Part shown: positions 54,011-64,000 of the stretch, one piece after another
How positions within the stretch are numbered: the first letter of the stretch is position 1
How the letters are laid out: each line of letters starts with the position of its first letter
DNA from: Bradyrhizobium sp. 199
GTDB taxonomy: Bacteria; Pseudomonadota; Alphaproteobacteria; Rhizobiales; Xanthobacteraceae
DNA length: 64,000 nucleotides
Direction: 5' to 3'
Assembly (NCBI RefSeq): GCF_023073355.1
Contig: NZ_JADPJI010000005.1
Location: forward strand, 1,116,001-1,180,000
Notes under the pieces: model-generated
Seen by the model: the letters and a program-made list of their open reading frames with translations, nothing else
Databases searched by the model: none
Told to the model about the DNA's origin: nothing
Made by a program: the position numbers and the translations under genes

Positions 54011-54622
54011 ATGTCCGTTCGCCGACTAGCACCGAAGGAACTCCAGCCCGCGAGCTTTGCGTTCACGGAGGAGAACCTCGCCTTCGCCAAGCAGCAGATC
54101 GCGAAATATCCGGCCGGACGTCAGGCTTCGGCCGTCATCGCCATTCTCTGGCGCGCCCAGGAACAGCACGACGGCTGGGTCTCGGAAGCCGCGATCCGCG
54201 TCATCGCCGACATGCTCGACATGCCTTACATCCGCGTGCTGGAAGTGGCGACCTTCTACACGATGTTCCAGCTCGCGCCCGTCGGCAAGAAGGCCCACAT
54301 CCAGGTCTGCGGCACCACGCCGTGCCGGCTGCGCGGCGCCGAGGATCTGATCCATGTCTGCGAGCACCGCATCCATCACGAGCCGTTCCATCTGTCCAAG
54401 GACGGCAATTTCAGCTGGGAAGAGGTCGAGTGCCTCGGTGCCTGCGTGAACGCGCCGATGGTGCTGATCGGCAAGGACACCTATGAGGACCTGACTAAGG
54501 AAAGCTTCGGAAAGGTGCTGGACGGCTTCGCCTCCGGCAATCCGCCGAAACCGGGTCCGCAGAACGGCCGCCAGTTCTCGGCGCCGACGGGCGGACCGAC
54601 CACGCTGAAGGAGATCACCTGA
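54011..54622 (+). CDS. nuoE: NADH-quinone oxidoreductase subunit E
   Basis: A 203-residue peripheral-arm subunit (24 kDa) with a thioredoxin-like [2Fe-2S] domain, cluster N1a. Cluster ligands are [10 protein letters not shown] and [10 protein letters not shown]. The N-terminal helical part holds [21 protein letters not shown] Pro/Gly-rich tail of about 35 residues follows the domain. Its TGA overlaps the ATG of the small membrane protein gene by one base. Confidence 0.97.
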   Translation: MSVRRLAPKELQPASFAFTEENLAFAKQQIAKYPAGRQASAVIAILWRAQEQHDGWVSEAAIRVIADMLDMPYIRVLEVATFYTMFQLAPVGKKAHIQVCGTTPCRLRGAEDLIHVCEHRIHHEPFHLSKDGNFSWEEVECLGACVNAPMVLIGKDTYEDLTKESFGKVLDGFASGNPPKPGPQNGRQFSAPTGGPTTLKEIT

Positions 54623-54822
54623 TGGGTGATCTCATCGCAATCGGAGGGGCCGAGGCCGTGAAGAAATGGGGCTCCGTCGCCATGCATGCCGCGGTCGCGG
54701 CCGCTTTCATGTTCCTGCTGCAGCGCTTCTTCCTGAACGCCACGCAGGAGACCAGTCTGCTCTGGGCGCTGATCTTCGCTGTCTGCGCCGCCGGACTTGC
54801 CTACAAGCAGTCCATTCGTTGA
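54622..54822 (+). CDS. Small two-span membrane protein encoded between nuoE and nuoF
   Basis: 66 residues. A short amphipathic start ([20 protein letters not shown]) leads into two spans, HAAVAAAFMFLLQRFFL and SLLWALIFAVCAAGLAYK, ending QSIR. The ATG overlaps the nuoE stop (TGATG), indicating coupled translation. Its stop is 15 bases before nuoF. It is not a known core Nuo subunit. Rhizobial operons often carry a small gene here, so I infer an accessory or assembly factor. Confidence 0.75.
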   Translation: MGDLIAIGGAEAVKKWGSVAMHAAVAAAFMFLLQRFFLNATQETSLLWALIFAVCAAGLAYKQSIR

Positions 54823-54837
54823 TCGGAAAGCACTGAT

Positions 54838-56163
54838 ATGCTCGAGGACAAGGACCGCATCTTCAAGAACCTCTACGGCCTCCACGATTGGGGGCTCGAG
54901 GGCGCGCGGCGTCGCGGCGCCTGGGATGGCACCAAGAACATCATCGACAAGGGCCGCGACTGGATCATCAACGAGATGAAGGCGTCCGGCCTGCGCGGCC
55001 GCGGCGGCGCCGGCTTCCCGACCGGCCTGAAATGGTCGTTCATGCCGAAGGAATCGACCGACGGCCGGCCGAGCTACCTCGTCGTCAACGCCGACGAATC
55101 CGAGCCCGGCACCTGCAAGGATCGCGAGATCATGCGGCACGATCCGCATCTGCTGATCGAGGGCTGCCTGATCGCGAGCTGCGCGATGAACGCGCATGCC
55201 TGCTACATCTATGTCCGCGGCGAGTTCATCCGCGAGCGCGAGCATCTCCAGGCCGCGATCGACCAGGCCTATGAGGCCAAGCTGGTCGGCAAGGACAACG
55301 TCCACGGCTGGCCGTTCGACATCTACGTCGCCCACGGCGCCGGCGCTTACATCTGCGGCGAGGAAACCGCGCTGCTCGAAAGCCTCGAAGGCAAGAAGGG
55401 CCAGCCGCGTCTGAAGCCGCCGTTCCCGGCCAATGTCGGCCTGTACGGCTGCCCGACCACCGTCAATAACGTCGAGTCCATCGCCGTTGCGCCGGACATT
55501 CTGCGCCGGGGCGCGGCTTGGTTCGCCGGCATCGGCCGTCCGAACAATGTCGGCACCAAGCTGTTCTGCATCTCCGGCCATGTCGAGCGGCCCTGCAACG
55601 TCGAAGAGGCCATGGGCATTCCGTTCCGTGAGCTGATCGACAAGCATTGCGGCGGTATCCGTGGTGGATGGGACAATCTCAAGGCCGTGATCCCCGGCGG
55701 CTCGTCGGTGCGCATGGTGCCGGCCGAGCAGATCATCGACACGCCGATGGATTTCGACAGTCTGAGCAAGCTGCGCTCGGGCCTCGGCACCGCGGCCGTG
55801 ATCGTGATGGACAAGTCCACCGACCTGATCCGCGCCATCGCCCGCATCTCCTATTTCTACAAGCATGAGAGCTGCGGCCAGTGCACGCCGTGCCGCGAGG
55901 GTACGGGGTGGATGTGGCGCGTGCTCACGCGCATGGCCGAAGGCCGCGCCCACAAGCGCGAGATCGACATGCTGCTCGAGGTGACCAAGCAGGTCGAAGG
56001 CCACACCATCTGCGCGCTCGGCGACGCGGCGGCCTGGCCCATCCAGGGTCTGATCGCGCATTTCCGTCACGAGATCGAAGCGCGCATCGACGAGTATTCG
56101 CACAGGGCTGACATTGACGATATCGGCGTCCGCGACCCCGTGAACATGGTCGCGGCGGAGTAG
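54838..56163 (+). CDS. nuoF: NADH-quinone oxidoreductase subunit F
   Basis: A 441-residue NADH-binding subunit (51 kDa) holding FMN and cluster N3. The FMN/NADH site reads [16 protein letters not shown] (about 52-67) and [19 protein letters not shown]. The [4Fe-4S] ligands are in [16 protein letters not shown]. This is where NADH is oxidised. The length is typical. nuoG starts five bases after the stop. Confidence 0.97.
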   Translation: MLEDKDRIFKNLYGLHDWGLEGARRRGAWDGTKNIIDKGRDWIINEMKASGLRGRGGAGFPTGLKWSFMPKESTDGRPSYLVVNADESEPGTCKDREIMRHDPHLLIEGCLIASCAMNAHACYIYVRGEFIREREHLQAAIDQAYEAKLVGKDNVHGWPFDIYVAHGAGAYICGEETALLESLEGKKGQPRLKPPFPANVGLYGCPTTVNNVESIAVAPDILRRGAAWFAGIGRPNNVGTKLFCISGHVERPCNVEEAMGIPFRELIDKHCGGIRGGWDNLKAVIPGGSSVRMVPAEQIIDTPMDFDSLSKLRSGLGTAAVIVMDKSTDLIRAIARISYFYKHESCGQCTPCREGTGWMWRVLTRMAEGRAHKREIDMLLEVTKQVEGHTICALGDAAAWPIQGLIAHFRHEIEARIDEYSHRADIDDIGVRDPVNMVAAE

Positions 56164-56168
56164 GAAGA

Positions 56169-58244
56169 ATGACCAAGCTCATCATCGACGGCAAAGAGAT
56201 CGATGTCCCCGCCGAGTACACGCTGCTTCAGGCGTGCGAAGCGGCGGGTGCCGAGATTCCGCGCTTCTGCTATCACGAGCGGCTGTCGATCGCCGGCAAT
56301 TGCCGGATGTGCCTCGTCGAAGTGAAAGGCGGCCCGAAGCCGGTTGCAAGCTGCGCCTGGGGCGTTCGCGATTGCCGTCCGGGTCCCAAGGGCGAACCGC
56401 CGGAAATCTCGACACGTTCGCCGATGGTGAAGAAGGCGCGCGAAGGCGTGATGGAATTCCTTCTCATCAACCATCCCCTGGATTGCCCGATCTGCGATCA
56501 GGGCGGCGAGTGCGACCTGCAGGACCAGGCGATGGGCTACGGTGTCGACACCAGCCGCTTCGCCGAGAACAAGCGCGCGGTCGAGGACAAATATCTCGGC
56601 GCGCTGGTCAAGACCTCGATGAACCGCTGCATCCAGTGCACGCGCTGCGTCCGCTTCTCGGCGGAAGTGGCCGGCGCCCCTGAAATGGGCGCGACGGGTC
56701 GCGGCGAGGACATGGAGATCACGACCTATCTCGAGCACGCGCTGACGTCGGAATTGCAGGGCAATCTCGTCGATATCTGCCCGGTCGGTGCGTTGACCTC
56801 GAAGCCTTATGCCTTCGCGGCGCGCCCGTGGGAGCTCGGCAAGACCCTGTCGATCGACGTCATGGACGGCGTCGGCTCGGCGATCCGCGTCGATACACGC
56901 GGCCGCGAGGTGATGCGCGTGCTGCCGCGCATCAACGAGGCCGTGAACGAGGAGTGGATCTCCGACAAGACCCGCCACGTCGTCGACGGCCTGCGCACCC
57001 AGCGGCTCGACCGGCCCTATATCCGCGAAGCCGGCAAGCTGCGCGCGGCGAACTGGACCGAGGCCTTTGCCGCGATCGCTGCGAAAGCGACCCGCACCGA
57101 CGGCAAGCGCATCGGCGCGATCGCTGGCGACCTCGCCGGGGTCGAGGAGATGTTCGCGCTGAAGGATCTTCTCGCGAAGTACGGCTCGGCCAATCTGGCG
57201 GTGCAGGGCGGCGATGCCTTCGACCCCGCGCTCGGCCGCGGCTCTTACATCTTCAACCCGACGCTGGCAGGCGTGGAGCAGGCGGATGCACTGCTCATCA
57301 TCGGCGCCAATCCGCGGAAAGAGGCGGCCGTGTTCAACGCCCGCATCCGCAAGCGCTGGCGCTCCGGCGGTTTCAAGGTCGGCGTGATCGGCACTAAAGC
57401 CGATCTGACCTACGATTACGATCACCTTGGAGCGGGCACCGAGACGCTCGGTGAGCTCGCGGCCGGCAGGCACTCCTTCATGGACGTGCTGAAGAACGCC
57501 AAGAATCCGATCATCCTGGTCGGCGGGGGCGCGGCCTCGCGCCACGACGGCGCCGCCATTCTCGCCGCCAGCGCCAAGCTCGCGCTCGATGTCGGTGCGG
57601 TCAAGGATGGCTGGAACGGCTTTGGCGTGCTGCACGAGACCGCCTCGCGCGTCGGCGCCCTCGATATCGGCTTCTCCGCAACCGCTGGCGGCCTGAACGC
57701 CGCCCAGATGACGACGTTCGGCACGCTCGACTTGCTGTTCCTGCTCGGCGCCGACGAGATCAACGCGCCTGACGGCACTTTCGTCGTTTACATCGGCACC
57801 CACGGCGACCGCGGCGCGCACCGCGCCGACGTCATCCTGCCGGCGGCGGCCTACACCGAGAAGTCCGCGATCTACGTCAACACCGAAGGCCGCGTGCAGA
57901 TGACGGGCCGCGCCGCGTTCCCGCCGGGCGAGGCCCGCGAGGATTGGGCGATCGTCCGCGCGCTGTCGGAGGCGCTCGGCAAGAAGCTCGGCTATGACTC
58001 GCTTGCCGCCCTGCGCCAGGCGATCTTCAAGGCCGTGCCGCATCTGATCCGTCTCGACCAGATCGAGGCCGGATCGGCCGACCAGATCAAGGGGCTGGCG
58101 GGGAAGGGCGGCTCGCCGGAGAAGGCGCCGTTCAAGCCGCTGGTCGAGGATTTCTACCTGACCAACCCAATCGCGCGTGCCTCCGCCGTGATGGCGGAAT
58201 GCTCGCGCCTCGCCTCCGGGCATATGCTGACCGCAGCGGAGTGA
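56169..58244 (+). CDS. nuoG: NADH-quinone oxidoreductase subunit G
   Basis: A 691-residue peripheral-arm subunit (75 kDa). The N-terminal [2Fe-2S] ferredoxin domain has [20 protein letters not shown]. The His-Cys motif cluster N5 is in [17 protein letters not shown] and cluster N4 in [13 protein letters not shown] molybdopterin-oxidoreductase-like domain without cofactor fills the rest. There is no extra CxxCxxxC motif for the N7 cluster seen in E. coli, so this is the mitochondrial-type version. Confidence 0.97.
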   Translation: MTKLIIDGKEIDVPAEYTLLQACEAAGAEIPRFCYHERLSIAGNCRMCLVEVKGGPKPVASCAWGVRDCRPGPKGEPPEISTRSPMVKKAREGVMEFLLINHPLDCPICDQGGECDLQDQAMGYGVDTSRFAENKRAVEDKYLGALVKTSMNRCIQCTRCVRFSAEVAGAPEMGATGRGEDMEITTYLEHALTSELQGNLVDICPVGALTSKPYAFAARPWELGKTLSIDVMDGVGSAIRVDTRGREVMRVLPRINEAVNEEWISDKTRHVVDGLRTQRLDRPYIREAGKLRAANWTEAFAAIAAKATRTDGKRIGAIAGDLAGVEEMFALKDLLAKYGSANLAVQGGDAFDPALGRGSYIFNPTLAGVEQADALLIIGANPRKEAAVFNARIRKRWRSGGFKVGVIGTKADLTYDYDHLGAGTETLGELAAGRHSFMDVLKNAKNPIILVGGGAASRHDGAAILAASAKLALDVGAVKDGWNGFGVLHETASRVGALDIGFSATAGGLNAAQMTTFGTLDLLFLLGADEINAPDGTFVVYIGTHGDRGAHRADVILPAAAYTEKSAIYVNTEGRVQMTGRAAFPPGEAREDWAIVRALSEALGKKLGYDSLAALRQAIFKAVPHLIRLDQIEAGSADQIKGLAGKGGSPEKAPFKPLVEDFYLTNPIARASAVMAECSRLASGHMLTAAE

Positions 58245-58254
58245 GCGTGATCTG

Positions 58255-59322
58255 ATGGAATTTTTTGAAAGCGCATTCTGGACCGGATTCCTCTGGCCGC
58301 TGATCATCATGGTCGCGCAGAGCGTCCTGGTGCTCGTCGTCCTCCTGGTCGCGATCGCCTACATCCTGCTCGCCGACCGCAAGATCTGGGCGGCGGTGCA
58401 GATCCGCCGCGGCCCGAACGTGGTCGGCCCCTGGGGCCTGCTGCAATCCTTCGCGGACCTGCTCAAGTTCGTGTTGAAGGAGCCGATCATTCCGGCCGGC
58501 GCCAACAAGGGCGTATTCCTGCTGGCTCCGCTGGTGTCGTGCGTACTCGCGCTCGCGGCCTGGGCGGTGATCCCGACCAATCTCGGCTGGGTCATCTCCG
58601 ACATCAATGTCGGCATCCTCTTCATCTTCGCGATCTCGTCGCTGTCGATCTACGGCATCATCATGGCCGGCTGGTCGTCGAACTCGAAATACCCTTTCCT
58701 GGCCGCCCTGCGCTCGGCGGCGCAGATGGTGTCCTACGAGGTCTCGATCGGCTTCGTCATCATCACGGTGCTGCTCTGCGCCGGCACGCTGAACCTGTCG
58801 GCGGTGGTCGAAGCCCAGCATGTCCGCGGTCTTGCCAGCCTGATCGGGCTGCCGCAGCTCACCATCCTGAACTGGTACGTGTGGCCGCTGTTCCCGATGT
58901 TCGTGGTGTTCTACGTCTCGGCGCTGGCGGAAACCAACCGTCCGCCGTTCGACCTCGTCGAAGCGGAATCCGAACTGGTCGCCGGCTTCATGGTGGAATA
59001 CGGCTCGACGCCGTATCTGCTGTTCATGCTCGGCGAGTACGTCGCGATCGTCACGATGTGCGCGATGGCGACGATCCTGTTCCTCGGGGGCTGGTTGCCG
59101 CCGGTGGACCTGCCGCCCTTCAACTGGGTGCCGGGGATCATCTGGTTTTCGCTCAAAGTCTTCTTCATGTTCTTCCTGTTCGCGATGGCAAAGGCGATCG
59201 TGCCGCGCTACCGCTACGATCAACTGATGCGCCTCGGCTGGAAGGTGTTCCTGCCGCTGTCGCTGGCGATGGTGATCGTGGTGGCCGGCGTGCTGCATTT
59301 CGCCGGCATCGCGCCGAAGTGA
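58255..59322 (+). CDS. nuoH: NADH-quinone oxidoreductase subunit H
   Basis: A 355-residue membrane subunit (ND1 homologue) joining the two arms and shaping the quinone chamber. It has eight spans. The signatures are [20 protein letters not shown] and [20 protein letters not shown], which includes the acidic E-channel residues. The ATG at 58255 directly follows a TGATCTG context after nuoG. Confidence 0.97.
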   Translation: MEFFESAFWTGFLWPLIIMVAQSVLVLVVLLVAIAYILLADRKIWAAVQIRRGPNVVGPWGLLQSFADLLKFVLKEPIIPAGANKGVFLLAPLVSCVLALAAWAVIPTNLGWVISDINVGILFIFAISSLSIYGIIMAGWSSNSKYPFLAALRSAAQMVSYEVSIGFVIITVLLCAGTLNLSAVVEAQHVRGLASLIGLPQLTILNWYVWPLFPMFVVFYVSALAETNRPPFDLVEAESELVAGFMVEYGSTPYLLFMLGEYVAIVTMCAMATILFLGGWLPPVDLPPFNWVPGIIWFSLKVFFMFFLFAMAKAIVPRYRYDQLMRLGWKVFLPLSLAMVIVVAGVLHFAGIAPK

Positions 59323-59330
59323 GGGCCATC

Positions 59331-59825
59331 ATGGGTATCAACGTCAACGCCACTGCACGCTCGCTTCTGCTGTCGGAATTCGTCTCGGCGTTCTTCCTCG
59401 CCATGCGCTATTTCTTCCAGCCGAAGCCGACGCTGAACTATCCGTTCGAGAAGGGCCCGATCTCGCCGCGCTTCCGCGGCGAGCACGCGCTGCGCCGCTA
59501 TCCGAACGGCGAAGAGCGCTGCATCGCCTGCAAGCTGTGCGAGGCGGTCTGCCCCGCGCAGGCCATCACCATCGAAGCCGGCCCGCGCCGCAACGACGGT
59601 ACCCGCCGCACCGTTCGCTACGACATCGACATGGTGAAGTGCATCTATTGCGGCCTCTGCCAGGAAGCCTGTCCGGTCGATGCCATCGTCGAAGGTCCGA
59701 ACTTCGAGTTCGCGACCGAGACCCGCGAGGAGCTGTTCTATGACAAGGCCAAGCTGCTCGCCAACGGCGACCGCTGGGAACGCGAGATCGCGAAAGCGAT
59801 CGAGCTCGACGCGCCGTACCGGTGA
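59331..59825 (+). CDS. nuoI: NADH-quinone oxidoreductase subunit I
   Basis: A 164-residue ferredoxin-like subunit (TYKY, NDUFS8) with clusters N6a and N6b. It has two CxxCxxCxxxCP motifs, [16 protein letters not shown] and [16 protein letters not shown]. The N-terminal amphipathic helix ([17 protein letters not shown]) lies on the membrane. The start is ATG 59331, eight bases after the nuoH stop. The nuoI-nuoJ gap, 134 bases, is the longest within the operon and holds a repeat. Confidence 0.97.
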   Translation: MGINVNATARSLLLSEFVSAFFLAMRYFFQPKPTLNYPFEKGPISPRFRGEHALRRYPNGEERCIACKLCEAVCPAQAITIEAGPRRNDGTRRTVRYDIDMVKCIYCGLCQEACPVDAIVEGPNFEFATETREELFYDKAKLLANGDRWEREIAKAIELDAPYR

Positions 59826-59834
59826 GATGAGAGC

Positions 59835-59963
59835 ATGATCCTTCCCGCCAACCTCTCGTCATTCCGGGGCGCGCGAAGCGCCAACCCGGAATCTCGCGCC
59901 ACAATCTCTGGATTCCGGGTTCGCGCTGGCGCGCGCCCCGGAATGACGGGAGTTTCTCGATGA
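59835..59963 (+). CDS. 42-residue upstream ORF created by repeat insertion, overlapping nuoJ
   Basis: The ORF starts [20 protein letters not shown] and ends [11 protein letters not shown]. Its first 14 bases are identical to the first 14 of nuoJ, and the rest is the translation of the palindromic repeat. Its TGA (59961-59963) overlaps the nuoJ ATG (59960-59962) as ATGA. GAGAG precedes the start. It probably has no protein function, but could couple ribosomes arriving from nuoI to nuoJ. Confidence 0.4.
   Translation: MILPANLSSFRGARSANPESRATISGFRVRAGARPGMTGVSR
59858..59947. repeat. Palindromic intergenic repeat, family A, copy 3, inside the nuo operon
   Basis: A 90-base element with perfect 18-base inverted ends, GTCATTCCGGGGCGCGCG and CGCGCGCCCCGGAATGAC. 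It is flanked by a 14-base direct duplication ATGATCCTTCCCGC (59835-59848 and 59960-59973), whose right copy is the start of nuoJ. The duplication looks like a target-site duplication. Confidence 0.9.
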
Positions 59964-60598
59964 TCCTTCCCGCGCTGTTCTTCTATCTCTTCGCCGGCGT
60001 CTGCGTCGCCTCGGCCGTGATGGTGATTGTCTCGCGCAATCCCGTGCACTCCGTGCTGTACCTGATCCTGGCCTTCGTCAACGCCTCCGGCCTGTTCGTG
60101 CTGCTGGGCGCCGAGTTCCTGGCGATGATCCTGATCGTCGTCTATGTCGGCGCCGTCGCGGTCCTGTTCCTGTTCGTGATCATGATGCTCGACGTCGACT
60201 TCCTCGAGTTGCGCGAGGGCTTCATCGAGTATCTGCCGGTGGGCCTCGTGATCGGCGGCATCTTCCTGTTCGAGTTGCTGCTCACCGTCGGCTTCTGGGT
60301 CATCAACCCCGGCGTCGCCAAGACGATCACGGCGGCGATCCCGACCAACGTCTCGAACACCGAGGCGCTGGGCCTCGTGCTCTATACGAAGTACATCCAC
60401 TATTTCCAGCTCTCGGGCATGGTGCTGCTGGTCGCCATGATCGGCGCCATCGTGCTGACGCTGCGCCACAAGGTGAGCGTGAAGCGGCAGGACATCAACG
60501 TTCAGAACGCACGCACGCCCGAGATGGCGATGGCGATGCGCAAGGTGGCGCCGGGGCAGGGGCTCTCGGACGCCGATGCGGCGGAGTGGGTGAAATGA
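59960..60598 (+). CDS. nuoJ: NADH-quinone oxidoreductase subunit J
   Basis: A 212-residue membrane subunit (ND6 homologue) with five spans. [20 protein letters not shown], then [19 protein letters not shown], contains the conserved pi-bulge helix 3 region with the central tyrosine of [10 protein letters not shown] 59960 has GGGAG eight bases upstream. The stop overlaps the nuoK start as ATGA. Confidence 0.96.
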   Translation: MILPALFFYLFAGVCVASAVMVIVSRNPVHSVLYLILAFVNASGLFVLLGAEFLAMILIVVYVGAVAVLFLFVIMMLDVDFLELREGFIEYLPVGLVIGGIFLFELLLTVGFWVINPGVAKTITAAIPTNVSNTEALGLVLYTKYIHYFQLSGMVLLVAMIGAIVLTLRHKVSVKRQDINVQNARTPEMAMAMRKVAPGQGLSDADAAEWVK

Positions 60599-60903
60599 CG
60601 ATCGGGCTCGGACATTATCTGGCGGTCGGCGCGATCCTGTTCACGCTCGGCATTCTCGGCATCTTCCTGAACCGCAAGAACATCATCGTCATCCTGATGT
60701 CGATCGAGCTGATCCTGCTCTCGGTCAACATCAACCTCGTCGCGTTCTCGACCTTCCTCGGCGACATCGTCGGCCAGGTCTTCGCGCTTTTGGTGCTGAC
60801 GGTTGCGGCTGCGGAAGCCGCGATCGGTCTCGCCATCCTAGTGGTCTATTTCCGCAACCGCGGCTCGATCGCGGTTGAGGACGTCAATCTGATGAAGGGC
60901 TAA
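60595..60903 (+). CDS. nuoK: NADH-quinone oxidoreductase subunit K
   Basis: A 102-residue membrane subunit (ND4L homologue) with three spans and the two membrane-embedded glutamates, in [18 protein letters not shown] and [20 protein letters not shown] 60595 overlaps the nuoJ stop. The alternative GTG nine bases earlier would extend it inside nuoJ and is less likely. Confidence 0.96.
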   Translation: MTIGLGHYLAVGAILFTLGILGIFLNRKNIIVILMSIELILLSVNINLVAFSTFLGDIVGQVFALLVLTVAAAEAAIGLAILVVYFRNRGSIAVEDVNLMKG

Positions 60904-60904
60904 C

Positions 60905-60953
60905 GCGCATGATCCGGAAAAGTGGACACCGGCTTTCCGGTCAGATCATGCGC
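60905..60953. repeat. Palindromic repeat, GCATGATC family, between nuoK and nuoL
   Basis: Perfect 10-base inverted ends GCGCATGATC / GATCATGCGC with CCGGAAAA and GGCTTTCCGG inside. It begins two bases after the nuoK stop and ends 15 bases before nuoL. Related to the unit at 44098-44147. Confidence 0.85.
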
Positions 60954-60968
60954 AAAGAGAAATAAGTC

Positions 60969-63074
60969 ATGGTTCAGGCGATTGTCTTTCTGCCTCTGCT
61001 GGGCGCCATTCTGGCCGGCCTGATCGCGCTGTTCGGCGCGCATGCCCGCAACCCCTCGGGCGACGAGCTCGAGCATCACGGCGACCATGGTCACGCTGCG
61101 CACGCCCATGCGTCGGATACGATCAACGAGGATGCCTCCGTCATCCACGAGACGCATCATGAGCCAGGCGACGGCCATGACGATCACGGCCACGGTCCGG
61201 TCGAACCGGCGGCGGCTGGCTCGCGCGGGGCCGAGCTGATCACGACGGCTTTGCTGTTCGTCTCGGCGGCGCTGTCCTGGATGACGCTGGTCGATGTCGG
61301 CTTCATGCACCATGACTACAGGATCCAGCTGCTGCCCTGGATATTCTCCGGCGACCTCCAGGTCTGGTGGACGCTGCGGGTCGACACGCTCACCGCCGTG
61401 ATGCTGGTGGTGGTGACCACGGTGTCCTCGCTCGTACATCTCTATTCCATCGGCTACATGGACGAGGATCCGAACCGGCCGCGCTTCTTCGGCTATCTCA
61501 GCCTGTTCACCTTCGCCATGCTGATGCTGGTGACGGCAGACAACCTGGTGCAGCTGTTCTTCGGCTGGGAGGGCGTGGGTCTGGCCAGCTATCTGCTGAT
61601 CGGCTTCTGGTACCAGAAGCCGTCGGCGAACGCCGCTGCCATCAAGGCCTTCGTGGTCAACCGCGTCGGCGACTTTGGTTTTGCGCTCGGCATCTTCGCC
61701 GTCTTCATGCTGGCCGGCTCGACCGATTTCGAGACGATCTTCCATGCCGCGCCTAGCCTGACCGGCAAGACCATCAACTTCCTCGGCTGGCACGCCGACG
61801 CGCTGACGCTGACCTGTCTCCTCCTTTTCATGGGCGCGATGGGCAAGTCGGCGCAGTTCCTGCTGCACACCTGGCTGCCGGACGCAATGGAAGGCCCGAC
61901 CCCGGTCTCCGCGCTGATCCACGCCGCCACGATGGTCACCGCCGGCGTGTTCATGGTGGCGCGCCTCTCGCCGCTGTTCGAGCTCGCCCCGAACGCGCAG
62001 GCGGTCGTGATGTTCTTTGGCGCCACCACGGCGTTCTTCGCGGCGACCATTGGCCTCGTCCAGAACGACATCAAGCGCATCGTGGCCTATTCGACCTGTT
62101 CGCAGCTCGGCTACATGTTCGTGGCGATGGGGGCAGGGGCCTACTCGGTCGGCATGTTCCATCTGTTCACGCACGCCTTCTTCAAGGCGCTGCTGTTCTT
62201 GGGCTCCGGCTCGGTGATCTACGCGATGCACCACGAGCAGGACATCCGCAACATGGGCGGCCTCTGGAAGAAGATCCCCTACACCTATGCGGTGATGGTG
62301 GTCGGCACCCTGGCGCTGACCGGCTTCCCGCTCACCGCCGGCTACTTCTCCAAGGACGCGATCATCGAAGCGGCCTACGCCTCGCACAATCCGTTCGGGG
62401 TGTACGGCTTCCTGATGACGGTCGTCGCCGCCGGCCTGACCTCGTTCTACTCCTGGCGCCTGATCTTCAAGACCTTCCACGGCGAGCCGCATGACGATCA
62501 TCACTACGAAGCCGCGCACGAGGCTCCGATCTGGATGCTGATTCCGATCGGCGTGCTCGCGGTCGGCTCGTTCGTCGCGGGTCTGCCGTTCAAGGAGCTG
62601 TTCGCCGGTCACGGCGTCGAGGAGTTCTTCCGCGAGTCCGTGAAGATGAACCCGCACATCATCGAGGAGATGCATCACATCCCCGAGCACATCGCCTTCC
62701 TGCCGACGGTGATGATGGTACTGGGCTTCCTCGTCTCGTATTTGTTCTACATCCGCCGGCCTTATTTGCCGGTCGAGCTCGCGAACACGCAGCCGATGCT
62801 GTACCAGTTCCTGCTCAACAAATGGTACTTCGACGAGCTCTACGACATCATCTTCGTCCGTCCGGCGAAGTGGATCGGCTACCAGCTCTGGAAGAAGGGC
62901 GACGGCTTCATCATCGATGGCCTCGGGCCAGACGGCGTCTCTGCCCGCGTGCTGGACGTCACCCGCAACGTCGTGAAGATCCAGACCGGCTATCTCTATC
63001 ACTACGCCTTCGCCATGCTGATCGGCGCCGCCGGCCTGATCACCTGGTTCATGTTCGGCTTTGGAGGCCAGTAA
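60969..63074 (+). CDS. nuoL: NADH-quinone oxidoreductase subunit L with His-rich insertion
   Basis: A 701-residue antiporter-like membrane subunit (ND5 homologue) with the distal proton channel and lateral helix. Core motifs are [40 protein letters not shown] and [18 protein letters not shown], with the conserved Lys and Glu residues. Between spans 1 and 2 (residues about 28-87) is a hydrophilic insertion with twelve histidines at residues 36-75 ([15 protein letters not shown] and [14 protein letters not shown]). E. coli NuoL has only a short loop there. nuoM starts directly after the stop. Confidence 0.97.
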   Translation: MVQAIVFLPLLGAILAGLIALFGAHARNPSGDELEHHGDHGHAAHAHASDTINEDASVIHETHHEPGDGHDDHGHGPVEPAAAGSRGAELITTALLFVSAALSWMTLVDVGFMHHDYRIQLLPWIFSGDLQVWWTLRVDTLTAVMLVVVTTVSSLVHLYSIGYMDEDPNRPRFFGYLSLFTFAMLMLVTADNLVQLFFGWEGVGLASYLLIGFWYQKPSANAAAIKAFVVNRVGDFGFALGIFAVFMLAGSTDFETIFHAAPSLTGKTINFLGWHADALTLTCLLLFMGAMGKSAQFLLHTWLPDAMEGPTPVSALIHAATMVTAGVFMVARLSPLFELAPNAQAVVMFFGATTAFFAATIGLVQNDIKRIVAYSTCSQLGYMFVAMGAGAYSVGMFHLFTHAFFKALLFLGSGSVIYAMHHEQDIRNMGGLWKKIPYTYAVMVVGTLALTGFPLTAGYFSKDAIIEAAYASHNPFGVYGFLMTVVAAGLTSFYSWRLIFKTFHGEPHDDHHYEAAHEAPIWMLIPIGVLAVGSFVAGLPFKELFAGHGVEEFFRESVKMNPHIIEEMHHIPEHIAFLPTVMMVLGFLVSYLFYIRRPYLPVELANTQPMLYQFLLNKWYFDELYDIIFVRPAKWIGYQLWKKGDGFIIDGLGPDGVSARVLDVTRNVVKIQTGYLYHYAFAMLIGAAGLITWFMFGFGGQ

Positions 63075-64000
63075 ATGACAACCTGGCCCATTCTTTCGGT
63101 CACGACGTTCCTGCCGCTGGTTGGCGCGCTGATCGTCTATCTCAGCCGCGGCGATGACGAGGCTAGCAGGCGCAATTCGCGCTGGATCGCGCTCTGGACC
63201 ACGCTGATCACCTTCGCGGTGTCGGTGATCCTGGTCATGCGCTTCGACGCCAGCAACCCCGACTTCCAGTTCGTCGAGAAGGCGAACTGGCTTGCCACTG
63301 GCATCACCTATCACATGGGTGTCGACGGCATCTCGCTGCCTCTGGTGATCCTCACCACCGCGGTGATGCCGTTCTGCATCATCGCGAGCTGGAAGGCGAT
63401 CACCAACCGCGTCCGCGAATACATGATGGCGTTCCTGATCCTGGAAACGCTGATGATCGGCACCTTCTCGGCGCTCGATCTCGTGCTGTTCTATCTGTTC
63501 TTCGAAGGCGGCCTGATCCCGATGTTCCTGATCATCGGTGTCTGGGGCGGCCCGCGCCGGGTCTATGCGTCCTTCAAGTTCTTCCTCTACACGCTGCTCG
63601 GCTCGGTCCTGATGCTGCTCGCCATCATGGCGCTGTACTGGAACGGCGGCACCACCGACATCCCGACCCTGATGCACACCGCCGTGCCGCGGTCCTTGCA
63701 GACCTGGGCCTGGCTCGCCTTCTTCGCCTCGTTTGCGGTGAAGATGCCGATGTGGCCGGTGCACACCTGGCTTCCCGACGCGCACGTCGAGGCGCCGACG
63801 GCGGGCTCGGTGGTCCTGGCCGCGATCCTCCTGAAGATGGGCGGCTACGGCTTCCTGCGCTTCTCGCTGCCGATGTTCCCGCTGGCCTCGCATGACTTCG
63901 CGCCGCTGATCTTCACGCTCTCGGCCATCGCCATCATCTACACCTCGCTGGTGGCGCTGATGCAGGAGGACATGAAGAAGCTGATCGCGTACTCGTCGGT
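63075..64000 (+). CDS. nuoM: NADH-quinone oxidoreductase subunit M, N-terminal part (cut by window end)
   Basis: ATG 63075 directly follows the nuoL TAA. The frame is open to the window end (308 codons). It begins [20 protein letters not shown]. The antiporter motifs follow: [34 protein letters not shown] with the proton-channel Glu, [20 protein letters not shown], and [13 protein letters not shown] at the edge. ND4 homologue of the membrane arm. nuoN is expected beyond the window. Confidence 0.96.
   Translation, partial: MTTWPILSVTTFLPLVGALIVYLSRGDDEASRRNSRWIALWTTLITFAVSVILVMRFDASNPDFQFVEKANWLATGITYHMGVDGISLPLVILTTAVMPFCIIASWKAITNRVREYMMAFLILETLMIGTFSALDLVLFYLFFEGGLIPMFLIIGVWGGPRRVYASFKFFLYTLLGSVLMLLAIMALYWNGGTTDIPTLMHTAVPRSLQTWAWLAFFASFAVKMPMWPVHTWLPDAHVEAPTAGSVVLAAILLKMGGYGFLRFSLPMFPLASHDFAPLIFTLSAIAIIYTSLVALMQEDMKKLIAYSS

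Noticed and set aside
60900..63893. A 997-codon minus-strand frame opposite nuoL and nuoM
   Set aside because: Its sequence is a His/Arg/Asp/Gly-rich mirror of nuoL and nuoM codon bias in G+C-rich DNA, with no domain.

Overview
The window looks like a chromosomal segment of a Bradyrhizobium-type alphaproteobacterium. This rests on very high G+C, rhizobial gene content, a glnA-glnB pair, a tig-clpP-clpX-lon block, a 14-gene type nuo operon, and genus-typical palindromic intergenic repeats. Identifications come from reading translations by eye against known family motifs; no database search was run.

Layout. 0-5.4 kb is an exopolysaccharide patch: a cut GT4 glycosyltransferase, a Wzz/GumC-like chain-length protein with a decayed kinase domain, a CelD/BcsL-type acetyltransferase, and a NodB-fold protein lacking the metal ligands. 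5.4-16.7 kb is mostly housekeeping: heme A synthase (ctaA), O-acetylhomoserine sulfhydrylase, a CoA-binding protein, an ECHDC3-like crotonase, a thioesterase, rplM-rpsI, a diguanylate cyclase, an AI-2E-type permease and a PuuD-like amidotransferase. 16.7-17.5 kb is gene-poor and holds an AraC-type pseudogene. 17.6-19.9 kb holds glnA and glnB, with a good sigma-54 promoter match before glnB. 19.9-30.3 kb holds nnr, a copper-ligand-free multicopper-oxidase-fold protein, tRNA-Leu, then tig, clpP, clpX and lon, which form the protein quality-control block. 30.3-31.8 kb is another gene-poor zone, with tRNA-Val and a 5' tRNA remnant. 31.8-35.5 kb holds a methyltransferase, an acyltransferase-3 and a GT-C-like membrane protein. 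35.5-42.4 kb is a complete czc-type metal efflux operon read leftward: a small His/Cys protein, the outer-membrane, adaptor and RND subunits, and a CDF exporter. 42.5-47.2 kb holds small membrane proteins, pepT, an HU protein, tRNA-Asp and a frameshifted MarR gene. 47.3-49.6 kb is a TonB-dependent siderophore receptor.

50.3-64.0 kb is the respiratory complex I operon, nuoA to nuoM (cut by the window end). It has three local peculiarities: an FkbM-family methyltransferase translationally coupled to nuoD, a small membrane protein coupled to nuoE, and a palindromic repeat inserted between nuoI and nuoJ. That repeat duplicated the first 14 bases of nuoJ and created a 42-codon upstream ORF that ends in an ATGA overlap with nuoJ. 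NuoL also carries a His-rich insertion.

I found no CRISPR array, intact insertion sequence, prophage or obvious defence system. The best leads for something undescribed are the complex I additions and the set of fold-retaining proteins that have lost their canonical active-site residues.
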